A stretch of DNA of 37,835 nucleotides from Halobacteriales archaeon QS_4_70_19 (GCA_003020985.1 PXRM01000044.1:1-37835), one strand, 5' to 3'. Shown: positions 16,460 to 25,404, counted from the first letter of the stretch. Made by a program: numbers and translations. The notes: a model not told the origin generated them from the sequence alone.

Positions 16460-17812
16460 ATGAACGGTCCCCGTAATCGTCAACGGATGGTCTCCGTTAC
16501 GGGGCTCCTCGTGGTCGCCCTCGTGCTGGCACCGATCGCTCCCTCCCTCGCCGGCGCCGTGCCGGTGCCGGCGACCGGTGCCGATCGCTCGGCCGCGACC
16601 CGGCCGTCCACCGCCCCGTCGGGACTGCCCGCGAGCGCGCCCGCCCGCCCCGTCGCCTCGGACCGGAACACGACGGAGTACCTCGCGCTCGACCGGAGCC
16701 TCGAGACGAGCCGGTTCGGGGTCGCGACGCTCGATGTCGGGGGGAGCGTCTCGGCCGACGGCGCGAGGACCCGGTCCGCCTACCAGACGTCCTGGCTGCG
16801 GGAGGCGTTCGCCGCCGCGGGGGACAACGACACGGAACGGCGGGCCGTGGTCCTCGACGGCGCCGACCGGATCGACGCGCGGATCGCGACCCTCGAACGC
16901 CGGTCGGACACCGCTCTGACCCGGTACAACGCCGGCGAAATAACGACGCAGGCGTACCTCCGTGAACTGGCGGCCATCAGCCAGGCCGCCGACTCGCTCC
17001 GCGGCGCCGTCAGCCTCCTCGCCACCTACAACTCCGCGGCCGGGCAGCCGGTCGCCACGGAGCGGATCGCCACGCAGAAGTCCCGGCTCCTGCTCCTCGA
17101 TGGCCCGGTCCGCGACAAACTGGCCGCCGCCATGCGCGGGGAGCGTGACCCGATACGCGTCCACGTCGAGACGACGGACGAGGGCGTCGTCCTCGCGACG
17201 ATCGACCGCCGTGGGTTCACCCGACGCTACGTCCGGGAGGCCTCCGTCCCGAGCGCCCGCCGCCCGGACGGGACCGACCAGTTCGAGGCCACCAACGACC
17301 GCATCGGCGCGGCCCGGGACCGGTTCCGTGAGCTCTACCCGTGGACCTGGAGCAACCGGGAGTCCACCTCCATCGTCGCCTACCAGGGCGAGCCGTTCCT
17401 CTACACCGCGAGCGTCTACTCCGTCCGGGTCGGGCACGCGCACGGGACCAGCCGCACCTACGACCTGATCGCGTTCCTCGACGGTGCCACCCGGGACGTG
17501 TTCCGCGAGATCCAGTACAAGGACCTGTCGCGGGTGCCGACGATCGCCGCCGACAGCAACCAGTCGGACGGCGTCCGGGTCTCGGTCAACCGCACGCGGT
17601 CCGGAGGTCCGATGCTGGTGGCGGCGACCGACGAGGCGTCCGGCGACCCGCTGATCGCTACCGTCCTGATCGACGGTGAGCCGGTCGGCAGGACCGGAAC
17701 GAACGGACACCGGTGGGTCGTCGCCCCCCGGCCGACGGCGAACGTCACCGTCGTCCGCGGCGACGCGTCCGCCTCCGTGACCGTGTTCAGCGACGGGGCC
17801 CCGACGGGATAG
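16460..17812 (+). CDS. Exported haloarchaeal surface protein (DUF7096/DUF7094-like)
   Basis: 450 residues from ATG 16460. A signal peptide (SVTGLLVVALVLAPIAPSLAGA) is followed by a Thr/Ala/Pro-rich stretch, then a helical region with ERRAVVLDGADRIDARIATLERRSD and QADSLRGAVSLLATYNSA, and a beta-rich C-terminal half containing YDLIAFLDGATRDVFREIQYKDL and an immunoglobulin-like end (LIDGEPVGRTGTNGHRWVVAP). No C-terminal anchor or PGF motif is visible, so it may be secreted or held by its uncleaved N-terminal helix. The family name is from memory and tentative. It is divergently paired with a membrane-anchored regulator, which may control or sense it. Confidence 0.75.
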   Translation: MNGPRNRQRMVSVTGLLVVALVLAPIAPSLAGAVPVPATGADRSAATRPSTAPSGLPASAPARPVASDRNTTEYLALDRSLETSRFGVATLDVGGSVSADGARTRSAYQTSWLREAFAAAGDNDTERRAVVLDGADRIDARIATLERRSDTALTRYNAGEITTQAYLRELAAISQAADSLRGAVSLLATYNSAAGQPVATERIATQKSRLLLLDGPVRDKLAAAMRGERDPIRVHVETTDEGVVLATIDRRGFTRRYVREASVPSARRPDGTDQFEATNDRIGAARDRFRELYPWTWSNRESTSIVAYQGEPFLYTASVYSVRVGHAHGTSRTYDLIAFLDGATRDVFREIQYKDLSRVPTIAADSNQSDGVRVSVNRTRSGGPMLVAATDEASGDPLIATVLIDGEPVGRTGTNGHRWVVAPRPTANVTVVRGDASASVTVFSDGAPTG

Positions 17813-17898
17813 GGAGCGCCGGCCACCTCCTCGACGGCACCCGGTCCCCTCGCAGCGCGCGGGCCTAGCCTCTTGTCGGATGCCGCAGCACCCGGCCC

Positions 17899-18372
17899 GT
17901 GTCTGCGAGTTCCGACCGCGCCGTCTCGACGGTGCTCGGATCAGTCCTGCTCGTCGGCGTCGTCGTCGGCCTCGCCGTCGTCGTCGGCGGTGCCGTCCTT
18001 GCGACGACCGTCCAGACGGAGCCTCCCGGACACGCCCGCCTGGACTGCCGGGCCGACCCCGGGACCGACCGTATCGCCTGTACCCACACCGGCGGCGACC
18101 CCCTCGACCTCGGCACCCTCCGGGTCCGCGTCACGGTCGGCGGCGAGGGGCTCGCTCACCAGCCGCCGGTCCCCTTCTTCGCGGCCCGTGGCTTCCACGC
18201 CGGGCCGACCGGCCCGTTCAACAGCGCCGCCGACCCGCACTGGTCCGCCGGGGAGACCGCCGCCCTCGAACTCGCCGCCACGAACCGGCCCGGCCTGACG
18301 CCAGGCACCCGCGTCGTCGTCCGGGTGGTCTCCGACCGGACGACCGTCGCACGCGCGAGTACCGTTGCCTGA
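17899..18372 (+). CDS. Type IV pilin-like protein
   Basis: 157 residues from GTG 17899. The N-terminus SDRAVSTVLGSVLLVGVVVGLAVV is a classic haloarchaeal pilin-like class III signal: a charged head, the Arg-Ala/Val-Ser-x-Val cleavage region, then the long hydrophobic helix used for assembly. It would be processed by an A24 peptidase such as the product at 4071. The rest is a beta-rich domain with two cysteines (RLDCRADP and RIACTHTGGDPLDL) and the GGDPLDLGTLRVRV motif often seen in archaeal pilin ectodomains. It is a single gene without ATPase or membrane-platform partners nearby, so it may be a minor pilin or an adhesin. Confidence 0.82.
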   Translation: MSASSDRAVSTVLGSVLLVGVVVGLAVVVGGAVLATTVQTEPPGHARLDCRADPGTDRIACTHTGGDPLDLGTLRVRVTVGGEGLAHQPPVPFFAARGFHAGPTGPFNSAADPHWSAGETAALELAATNRPGLTPGTRVVVRVVSDRTTVARASTVA

Positions 18373-18523
18373 CGCGGTGATGAGAGGCGATTTCCCAGAT
18401 AATATAGAATGTAGAGAAATAATGTAGGGGATTGTGTATAAGTATCGGGTTTTGACAGTGAGTCCGGTGGTTTGAAGAGAAATTGTCGTCGCAGGACGTG
18501 CCCACCGTCGGTGACCTGCCGGC
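18373..18523. terminator. AT-rich convergent intergenic region
   Basis: About 110 bp (18395-18490) are much lower in GC than the surroundings (for example GATAATATAGAATGTAGAG). The region separates the converging pilin-like and methyltransferase genes, so it probably contains both 3' ends. No coding or RNA gene seen. Confidence 0.4.
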
Positions 18524-19198
18524 TCAGTCGTCCGCCGAGGCGTCCACGGCCTCCGCGTCGGCCGTCGTCCCCGTCCCGTCGTCCGGGACGTGCGCGATGG
18601 TGGTGATGGCGATCTCGGGGTTGTAGTCCGGCCCCATCGTGACGTGGCGGAACTCCTCGTAGCCGGCCTCGCGGAACATCCGGTCGGCCTCGTCCTCGTC
18701 GTAGAACAGCATGATGGCGTCGGCGAGCTTCCGGAAGAGCGTCGACTTCGGGTAGTTCGGACCGACCACGAGGACCGGGCCGCCCGGCTTCACGACGCGG
18801 CGGAACTCCGCCAGCGCGTCGACCGGGTTGGGCCAGTACTCGATGCTCCCGGAGGACCAGAGCGCGTCGAAGGTGTCGTCCCTGAACGGGAGCCGCTCGG
18901 CGTCGCCGCGGTGGAACCGCACCTGCCCGTGCTTCCCGAACTTCGCGTACGCCTGCTCCAGCTGGTGTTCGGACTGGTCGAGCCCGTAGACGTCCTCGGT
19001 GTGCTCCAGCAGCCCCTCGGTGGCGAAGCCGGTCCCGCAGCCGACGTCGAGCACGCGGTCACCGTCCTCGATGTCGAACAGCTCCAGCGCCTCCGTGCGC
19101 ATCTCCTCGTTCCAGATGAACGGGTTGATCTCGTCGTACACCTTCGAGAGGTACCGGTAGAACAGCCGCGCGCGGGCCTTGTTCTCGAGGAGTCCCAT
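18524..19198 (-). CDS. Class I SAM-dependent methyltransferase (UbiE/VTE3-like)
   Basis: 224 residues from ATG 19198 (MGLLENKARARLFYRYL); the open frame runs on to 19942 but is antisense to the hydrolase there. The SAM motif I is VLDVGCGTGFATEGLL, motif II is YGLDQSEHQL, followed by HRGDAERLPFRDDTFDALWSSGSIEYWPNP and the post-motif VVKPGGPVLVVGP. The N-terminus FYRYLSKVYDEINPFIWNEEM resembles quinone-ring methyltransferases of the MPBQ/MSBQ (VTE3) group, so a role in menaquinone methylation is plausible but not proven. The gene is divergent from the alpha/beta hydrolase. Confidence 0.85.
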   Translation of the reverse strand: MGLLENKARARLFYRYLSKVYDEINPFIWNEEMRTEALELFDIEDGDRVLDVGCGTGFATEGLLEHTEDVYGLDQSEHQLEQAYAKFGKHGQVRFHRGDAERLPFRDDTFDALWSSGSIEYWPNPVDALAEFRRVVKPGGPVLVVGPNYPKSTLFRKLADAIMLFYDEDEADRMFREAGYEEFRHVTMGPDYNPEIAITTIAHVPDDGTGTTADAEAVDASADD

Positions 19199-19327
19199 TA
19201 CCGTCGCGTTGGCGCTCTGCGGGCATAACTCCCCTGCTTCCGGGAACCCGTGGGGTCCGCGACCGGGAGCCGCCCGCCCACGCCGCCGACCGCCGGTATT
19301 AACCACGCGCCCGCCGTCCGCCGGCGC

Positions 19328-19951
19328 ATGAGCGAGGACGTGCTGGTCCCGGGCGGTCGGAACGTCCGCGGCACCCTGGACACCCCCGACGGCGACGCGA
19401 CCGCCTGTGTCGTCGCGTGCCCGCCACACCCCCAGTACGGCGGCCGGCGGACGGACGCCCGCCTGCGCGCGCTCTCGGACGCGCTCGTCGCCGAGGGCGT
19501 GGCCTGCCTCCGGTTCGACTACGGCGACTGGGATGATGGCCGGGGCGAGCGGACGGACGCGGTGCAGGCCTGCCAGTGGGCCCGAGAGCGGTTCGGCGAC
19601 GGGCGGGTGGGGCTGTTCGGCTACTCGTTCGGCGGGGCGGTCGCGCTGCTCGCGGCCGCTGGCGGCGGGGCGGTCGCCCGCGACCTGCGGGCCGTGGTCG
19701 CGCTCGCCCCCGGGGCCGGCATCACGAGTGGCGTCGAGCGCCCCGTCGACGGGGCACTCGCCGACATCGCCGCGCCCGTCCGCATCGTCTACGGGAGCCG
19801 TGACGCGACGGCGAACTGGGAGCCGATCGTGGAACGGGCCCGCGAACTGGACCGCGACCTGGTGGAGATGAGCGCCGACCACCACTTCGTCGGGCAGGCC
19901 GAGAAGGCCGCCGGGCACGCCGCCGAGTTCCTGCTGTCCCACCTCGGCTGA
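19328..19951 (+). CDS. Alpha/beta hydrolase (dienelactone-hydrolase-like)
   Basis: 207 residues from ATG 19328, which has TATTAAC at 19297-19303, 25-31 bp upstream. The fold is recognised from CPPHPQYGGRRTDARL, GVACLRFDYGDWDDG, the nucleophile elbow GYSFGG (Ser as nucleophile), IVYGSRDATANW (acid) and ADHHFV (His). The family hydrolyses esters or related bonds; the substrate is unknown. Its TGA stop is the first codon of repeat copy 2 (19949-19951), so the repeat supplies the stop. Confidence 0.85.
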   Translation: MSEDVLVPGGRNVRGTLDTPDGDATACVVACPPHPQYGGRRTDARLRALSDALVAEGVACLRFDYGDWDDGRGERTDAVQACQWARERFGDGRVGLFGYSFGGAVALLAAAGGGAVARDLRAVVALAPGAGITSGVERPVDGALADIAAPVRIVYGSRDATANWEPIVERARELDRDLVEMSADHHFVGQAEKAAGHAAEFLLSHLG

Positions 19952-20041
19952 TACGGATTACGCTAACTGTTTCCCACGACGACCGCCCGAGTGCGGACGG
20001 TCGATGTCGAAATGACGTAGCGTAATCCGTATGAGGTCGCG
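19949..20041 (+). repeat. 93-bp palindromic dispersed element, copy 2
   Basis: Inverted repeats ATACGGATTACGCTA (19951-19965) and TAGCGTAATCCGTAT (20018-20032), same total length as copy 1 (2669-2761) and 82/93 identical to its reverse complement. It begins with the hydrolase TGA stop and ends GAGGTCGCG. Inner pair C19980/G20003 replaces T/A of copy 1 (2707/2730), a compensatory change that keeps pairing. Confidence 0.85.
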
Positions 20042-20110
20042 GACGGCTCCGTCACGGCCCCGCCGGCCGGAACCGACACCACTACCCGCGGACCGGCCCC
20101 ACGGACGGAC

Positions 20111-20770
20111 ATGACCCTGCGGTACGTGACGACCAACCCCGGCAAGGTCCGGGAGGCCGAGGAGTACCTCGACGAGGTGGCGGCGCTGGACTACGACTAC
20201 CCGGAGGTGCAGGCGACCGGGCTCGGGCCCATCGCGGCCCACGGCGCCCGCGAGGCGTACCGGTACGCCGGCGAACCGGTCATCGTCGACGACGCTGGGC
20301 TGTTCATCGAGGCTCTCGACGGGTTCCCCGGCCCGTACTCCTCGTACGTGGAGAACACGCTCGGCGTCGAACTGACCGGACGGGTCGCCCGCGAGGCCGT
20401 CGACGAGGACGCGGTGGCGCGGGCCGCGTTCCGGTGTGTCGTCGGCTACTGCGACGGCGACGACTTCGCCGCGACCCCCGAGCCCGTCGACCGCGGCGAG
20501 CGCCGGGGTCAGGACCTGGCGGCTGACGACCGCGACACCGCCACGACCGACGCGCAGGTCGCTGGCGGGGACGACCTCCCGGTGAAACTGTTCACGGGCG
20601 TCGTGCCCGGGCGCATCGTGGCGCCCCGCGGCGACGGAGGATTCGGCTACGACCCCGTCTTCGAGCACGACGGGACCACGTTCGCGGAGATGGACGCGGC
20701 GGAGAAGAACGCCGTCTCGCACCGCGGGCGCGCGCTGGCGAAGTTCGCCGGCTGGTTCGCGGAACGGTAG
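20111..20770 (+). CDS. Non-canonical purine NTP pyrophosphatase (XTP/dITP diphosphatase, HAM1/RdgB)
   Basis: 219 residues; hydrolyses ITP/XTP and deoxy forms to monophosphates to keep them out of nucleic acids. Signatures are the N-terminal TTNPGKVREAEEYL, VIVDDAGLFIEALDGFPGPYSSYV, and the C-terminal GGFGYDPVFEHDGTTFAEM with SHRGRALAKF. A loop insertion of about 40 residues (from DDFAATPEPVD to VAGGDDLPV), acidic and low in complexity, lies before the LFTGVVPGRIV strand and accounts for the length over the usual 185-200. ATG 20111 starts directly at the family beta strand. It begins 70 bp after the repeat. Confidence 0.92.
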   Translation: MTLRYVTTNPGKVREAEEYLDEVAALDYDYPEVQATGLGPIAAHGAREAYRYAGEPVIVDDAGLFIEALDGFPGPYSSYVENTLGVELTGRVAREAVDEDAVARAAFRCVVGYCDGDDFAATPEPVDRGERRGQDLAADDRDTATTDAQVAGGDDLPVKLFTGVVPGRIVAPRGDGGFGYDPVFEHDGTTFAEMDAAEKNAVSHRGRALAKFAGWFAER

Positions 20771-20822
20771 GTCGGACCGACTGGTTCGCCGAGCAGTGGC
20801 CGGGACGGACCCGCGAGCACGC

Positions 20823-22524
20823 TCAGGTCAGCAACCGCGGGCCGAACACCATCACCAGCAACCCGAGGATCATCACCAGGCTGATCGTGGTGGTGACCGC
20901 CGAGGTGATGGCGCGGCCGTTGGAGACGGGGAGCCGCGAGACGATGGACTCGGTCGTCGTCCGGAGGATGTGCCCGCCGTCGAGCGGGTAGGTGGGCACG
21001 CAGTTGAACTGGCCGATGATGAGGTTGATCCAGGCCGTCCAGAACAGGAGGTTGGCCAGCAGGAACGCCACGCCCGGCCCGAGCAGGCCGAGGGGGCCGC
21101 TCACGGTGTAGAAGTTCGTCACCGGGCCGACGAAGCCGGCGAAGTTGTAGCTGATTCCCGGGAGCGTCAGCGCCGCGAACGGCAGGACGAGGGCGAAGTA
21201 GGCGCGCTCGATGCCGCCCAGCTCGCCCCCGCCGCCGCCACCCAGGATGGTCAGGAAGCTGCCCGCGGGGTAGACGTCGACGCCGAAGTCATCGAGGACG
21301 AACCCGGAGACGCCGCGCTGGACCTGGACGCCGAGCACGGCGTCCCCGTCACCGCCCCCGAGGTCGACCTCGAACGTCCGGCGCTCGCCGTCGAAGCCGC
21401 CGACGTGCGCGGTGACGGTCACGGTGTCGCCGGGGCTGCGCTCGTCCAGCACCGCGCTCAGGTCGTCGAAGTCGGCCGTCCGCTCGCCGTCGATGGACGT
21501 GACGATGACCGTGTCACCGCCCGAGAGGTCCGTCTGCGAGGCGAGCGCGCCGTCGGGCGCGACGAGACTGTACGTCCCGATGGGGATGGTGACCGTCCGG
21601 GTGCCGCTCTCGCCCTCGACGGTCAGCTCGGCGACGGGGCGCGACTCGACGGCGTCCTCGAACCCGGTGACGGTCGAGACCTGCGACCCGTTGACCGCGG
21701 TGATGGTGTCGTTCACCGCGATGGGGCCGTCCCTGACCGCGACCGTCACGAGCACCTCCCGCTCGACGGTGATGGTCTCGCCGTTCTGGAGGCCGACGGG
21801 GACGCTGTCGGCGGTCGAGTCCGAGAGCGCCGCCCGCATCGCGTCGGCGTCCTCGACGGACTGCCCGTCGACGCTCGTGATGACGGTCCCGCGGTCGATG
21901 CCGGCCTCCTGGGCCGGCGACCCCGGGAGCGTGCCGCCGAGAGACGGCGAAGTTGTTCGTGACACCGGCCGCGAACATCCGGGTCTGGCCGCCGCGGCTC
22001 GCCCGGTTGCGCGACCCCTCGTCCGGCTCCACGAACGCGCCGATGGGGATGAACGCCAGCAGCGCCAGCCCCATCGACTCGATGTCGATGTCCTCGACCC
22101 GGCAGAGCAGCCCGTGGCCGCCCTCGTGGACCACGAGGCCGACGAGCAGGCCCGTCAGTATCTCCGGGGCGACCGACAGCGGGAGGAACTCGTTGACCCC
22201 GGGGATCGCGAGGACGTTCTGGGGCTCGTTCAGCGCGGAGGGTTGGGGGTTGTTGACGGCCGAGAGCGCCGCGAACGCGACCAGCGCGAACGAGCCGACC
22301 ATCACCACGAGCGCGATGCCGACGCCGAGGTTGCCCCAGGCCCGCCAGAACCGCTTCGGCCCCGCCAGCCAGTTCAGGAACGCCTTGCCGCGCTGGGTGT
22401 GGATCGTCGTGATGGGCCCCTGCACCCGGACGGCGTCCGGGAGCCGTCCCTGCGTCTTGAGGGCCATCGCGACGAGGGCGTAGAGGACGATACCTCCACC
22501 CACCAGCGCCAGCGTGCTTACCAT
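20823..22524 (-). pseudogene. Site-2 protease (membrane zinc metalloprotease with PDZ domain), frameshifted by an internal deletion
   Basis: The N-terminal part (ATG 22524, MVSTLALVGGGIVLY) has membrane helices and the zinc motif HEGGH at residues 133-137 (22114-22128), then FIPIGAFVEPDE and TRMFAAGVTNNFAV. At about 21935-21948 the reading switches frame: the next sensible sequence is LGGTLPGSPAQEAGIDRGTVI, a PDZ start. Homologues have, as I recall, a membrane segment of some 25 residues between these two blocks; here it is gone. The second part has PDZ-like repeats, several helices and the second metal motif NCVPTYPLDGGHILR. The family cuts substrates inside the membrane, including regulators. 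Loss of one helix plus the frame change should inactivate it, unless it is an assembly error. Confidence 0.75.
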
Positions 22525-22722
22525 TGTATCCGCGGAGGGTCCGTCCGCTCAAATGGGTTGCGGGTTCCGGGTTCGCGGGACGGACAGTCCGTGCCGTGGA
22601 GATACTGATTGCGTGGAAACACCGGACAGATGTCTACAGAGATTGATATTTGGAAGTTGCCGTCCGGATAGCCACCGTATCCGTGGTGTCCGACGCTTCT
22701 CCGCTCGGTCCCGGGCTCCCGC
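22525..22722. other. Intergenic region between the site-2 protease and DUF2070 genes
   Basis: About 200 bp upstream of the site-2 protease and downstream of DUF2070. A moderately AT-rich part (22600-22660) is present, but no confident promoter, hairpin or RNA gene was identified. Confidence 0.4.
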
Positions 22723-24588
22723 CTACGCCAGGAAGAAGATGAGGCCGCTGATGGCCATGACGGCGAGGATGAACACCGCGGCGAGGGCGCCCCCCATCGA
22801 GATCATGGCGTTGGCGTGGCTCGCGAGGGTCTCGGTGCGGTCGTTGCCGAACACGGTGACCTGGGCCCGTTCGGCCGCCATCCCGGCCTCGACCGGCCCG
22901 ACGTCGTCGATGGCCGCCCGGGTGACGGTCTCGACGGCGTCGCCCAGCTCCTCGCCGTCGAGTGCGGTGCCGACCTGGTTGACGGCCTCCACGGTGTTGA
23001 CGATGTGCGTGTCGGTCGTCAGGATCTCGGCGTCGTCGATGTCGAGGGTCGAGGTGAGCCGCCGGACCAGGCGGTCGCGGAGCCCGGGCTCCATGTTGTT
23101 CCCGTCGATGAGGACGTACGCGGTGCGCTGCCCGTCGACGGCGGTGACGGCGACGCGGATGCCCAGCGGACCGATGCCGTCGGTGGGGGTCCACTGGGTC
23201 TGGTCCCACGCGACGCCCAGTTCGAGGGGGTGGCGGTCGGCGGCCCCGAGTGCTTCCCCCAGTCCGCCGGCCGCCTGGATCATGTCGAACGAGCGCTTCG
23301 ACCCGGGGGTGACGTGGCCGAGGTCGTCACCGTCGAGGCCGTTGTTGCAGTTGTGCGCGTCCGCGAGGAGCACGTCCCGCAGTCCGCCCGAGCGGGCCTC
23401 GGCCTGCGCCGAGAGGCCGACCGCGTACTCCACGTCGTCGGCGAAGGCGGGCGCGTAGGTGGCGGCGATGAAGGCGTCCTCGCCGAACGCCTGGCCGATG
23501 AGCGTGGCCTCGCCGTGGCTCGCGCGGGCCGACCGGGTCGCCTCGTCCGTGTAGTCGATGCGCTCGAACGCGCGGTCGGCGGCGTCGATGACGGTCTCGA
23601 CCTCGCGGGCGGTGACGAGGTTGAAGTCGTGGCCGGCGGTCGCGTGCGGGGGGAAGGCGAGCCCGTCGGCCTCCTGTGCGACCCGTTCGGGGAGGTTCCC
23701 GCCGCCGATCTCGCCCATCGGCCCCGGGTGGACCATGGGCAGGACGAACCGGGCCTTCTCGATGCCACCGGGTTCGCGGAAGGCGAGGACGGTGACCGGG
23801 ACGACGGCCTCCTCGCCGAGCTGCTCGAAGAACGCCTCCAGTTCGTCGGTCCCCTCGGCGATGTGGCCGACGAACCCCCGCAGGAAGTCGAGCACGGACA
23901 CGCCCAGCGAGTTGCGCCACGGCCGGTCGATGACCAGCAGGAAGAGGTAGACGGAGCCGACGTAGAGGACGCACGTGATGGCCAGCAGGACGAACGTCTC
24001 CGGCCCGACGACGGTGATCTCCTCGGGGGCCCGCTCGGCGCGACTGAGGTAGACCTGGGTCAGGGGGCCGCCGACCTCGAAGAAGCGGATGGTCCCGCTG
24101 TAGACGAACAGGAGGACGGCGGCCGCCACCGTCTGGATGCTGGCGGGCACGATGGCCGCCGGCAGCGAGTCGTGCGACACCGCCATGATGACGAGCAGCC
24201 GGAGCGCGAAGATGCTCGCGAGGGCCGCGACGAGCGCGTCGAAGACGAACTGCTGGTCCAGTCCCGTCAGCACCGCGACGACCCCCGCCGCGGTCAGCAT
24301 CACGACCACCACGAGTTCGCAGGTGAGCGCCAGCAGCGACGCCCGGTTCGGCGTGAGCTGCCCGCCGAACAGCCGGTCGACGGCCGGCGTCAGTAGCGAG
24401 GCCGCGACCGTCGGCAGGCCGATGTAGAAGATGCCCTCCCAGGCGTCCTCGAGTACGAACCGGGAGTCGAAGGCGGCCACGCCGGCGAACGCGGCGATCA
24501 GAAGCGCAAACGCGATGCTGGAGTACCAGCTCGGCGCCCGGAAGATGAACCGCGACAGCGAGGCCAGATCGCCTTGTGTGTTGCTCAT
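22723..24588 (-). CDS. DUF2070 family membrane protein
   Basis: 621 residues from ATG 24588 (MSNTQGDLASLSRFIF). About seven hydrophobic segments occupy residues 20-260, a large soluble domain follows (from GFVGHIAEGTDELEAFFEQL), and one helix ends the protein (MGGALAAVFILAVMAISGLIFFLA). The soluble part has conserved-looking motifs VLPMVHPGPMGEIGGGNLPE, ATAGHDFNLV, LLADAHNCN and the DGNNMEPGLRD segment, typical of the archaea-specific DUF2070 family. Histidine and aspartate clusters suggest metal or phosphate chemistry, but no activity is known to me. Its gene lies 112 bp after guaA subunit A. ATTTATG on the minus strand (24654-24660) would give a leader of about 40 nt. Confidence 0.88.
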   Translation of the reverse strand: MSNTQGDLASLSRFIFRAPSWYSSIAFALLIAAFAGVAAFDSRFVLEDAWEGIFYIGLPTVAASLLTPAVDRLFGGQLTPNRASLLALTCELVVVVMLTAAGVVAVLTGLDQQFVFDALVAALASIFALRLLVIMAVSHDSLPAAIVPASIQTVAAAVLLFVYSGTIRFFEVGGPLTQVYLSRAERAPEEITVVGPETFVLLAITCVLYVGSVYLFLLVIDRPWRNSLGVSVLDFLRGFVGHIAEGTDELEAFFEQLGEEAVVPVTVLAFREPGGIEKARFVLPMVHPGPMGEIGGGNLPERVAQEADGLAFPPHATAGHDFNLVTAREVETVIDAADRAFERIDYTDEATRSARASHGEATLIGQAFGEDAFIAATYAPAFADDVEYAVGLSAQAEARSGGLRDVLLADAHNCNNGLDGDDLGHVTPGSKRSFDMIQAAGGLGEALGAADRHPLELGVAWDQTQWTPTDGIGPLGIRVAVTAVDGQRTAYVLIDGNNMEPGLRDRLVRRLTSTLDIDDAEILTTDTHIVNTVEAVNQVGTALDGEELGDAVETVTRAAIDDVGPVEAGMAAERAQVTVFGNDRTETLASHANAMISMGGALAAVFILAVMAISGLIFFLA

Positions 24589-24700
24589 ATGTGGGGTTCC
24601 CCTCGCGAGCGGGGCGGATCGCGTGTACGTGCGTGGAGATTCCGGTCGTCCGACATAAATTGCTCGTGCGCGTCCGACGGTTGACGGACGCTGCAGCGGC

Positions 24701-25255
24701 CTACCGGCGCTCGCAGACCGTCCGGAAGTTCTCGAACACCTCCTCGCCGCGTTCCGTGTGGGCCACCTCGGGATGCCACTGGACGCCGTAGAGGTCACGT
24801 GTCGTGTCGCTCATCGCCTCGACCCCGCAGACGTCGCTCGTGGCCGTCCGTGCGAACCCCTCGGGGACGCGCTTGACCTCGTCGGCGTGACTCGCCCACA
24901 CCCGAGTCTCGGGGGCCAGCGAGCCGATCAACGGGTCGTCGTCGTCCTCGATGCGAACGGTGACATCGGCGTAGCCGCCGTAGTCGCCCGCGCCGACCTC
25001 GCCGTCGAGCTCCGCGGCGACGAGCTGCATCCCCAGGCAGATGCCCAGCACGGGCACGTCCGCGTCCAGGTAGTCCGGCGAGTGGCCGATGCGGTCCATG
25101 CTCGGACCGCCCGACAGCACGACGCCGTCGGCCTCGACCTCCTCGGGTGGGGTCTCGTTGTCGACGATCTCCGTGTCGACGCCGATGTCCCGGAGCGCCC
25201 GCTGCTCCAGGTGGGTGAACTGTCCGTGGTTGTCCACCACGACGATACGGGTCAT
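24701..25255 (-). CDS. guaAA: GMP synthase, glutamine amidotransferase subunit A
   Basis: 184 residues. Archaea often split GMP synthase into a class I glutaminase (this protein) and an ATP-pyrophosphatase subunit; the latter is not in the window. The catalytic triad is complete: C73 in GICLGMQL, H161 and E163 in WHPEVAHT. Other family marks are VDNHGQFTHLEQRAL at the start, VVLSGGPSMDRIG and WASHADEVKRVP. It supplies ammonia for XMP to GMP. ATG 25255 has CTTATGC (25280-25286 on the minus strand) 25-31 bp upstream, a good leaderless promoter. Confidence 0.93.
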   Translation of the reverse strand: MTRIVVVDNHGQFTHLEQRALRDIGVDTEIVDNETPPEEVEADGVVLSGGPSMDRIGHSPDYLDADVPVLGICLGMQLVAAELDGEVGAGDYGGYADVTVRIEDDDDPLIGSLAPETRVWASHADEVKRVPEGFARTATSDVCGVEAMSDTTRDLYGVQWHPEVAHTERGEEVFENFRTVCERR

Positions 25256-25279
25256 TGCCGCCCTCTTTCTCGCCAGCGG

Positions 25280-25286
25280 GCATAAG
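25280..25286 (-). promoter_or_regulatory. TATA box of the GMP synthase subunit A gene
   Basis: CTTATGC read on the minus strand, 25-31 bp before the ATG at 25255; typical spacing for a leaderless transcript. Confidence 0.5.
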
Positions 25287-25352
25287 CCTCCTGAAAGGAT
25301 TATCGCCACCGTCCGGACTCGAACGGGCCTGAGACGCCGTTTCGACGCGAAC

Positions 25353-25404
25353 GCGTCGGTCGGAGGGTGCCGGGGTCGGCGTCGGTCGGAGGGTGCCGGG
25401 GTCG
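25353..25404. repeat. Two perfect tandem copies of a 26-bp unit
   Basis: The unit starting GCGTCGGTCGGAGGG is present at 25353-25378 and 25379-25404 without mismatch, with the beginning of a third, degenerate copy at 25405. It lies between the VOC gene stop and the guaA subunit A promoter. Likely a slippage duplication; a regulatory role is not excluded. Confidence 0.9.

Noticed and set aside
22816..24396. 526-codon plus-strand open frame opposite DUF2070
   Set aside because: Antisense shadow; composition Gly/Asp/Arg/Val without any family pattern.
25353..25404. CRISPR-like array
   Set aside because: Two directly abutting 26-bp units without spacers and no cas genes nearby.
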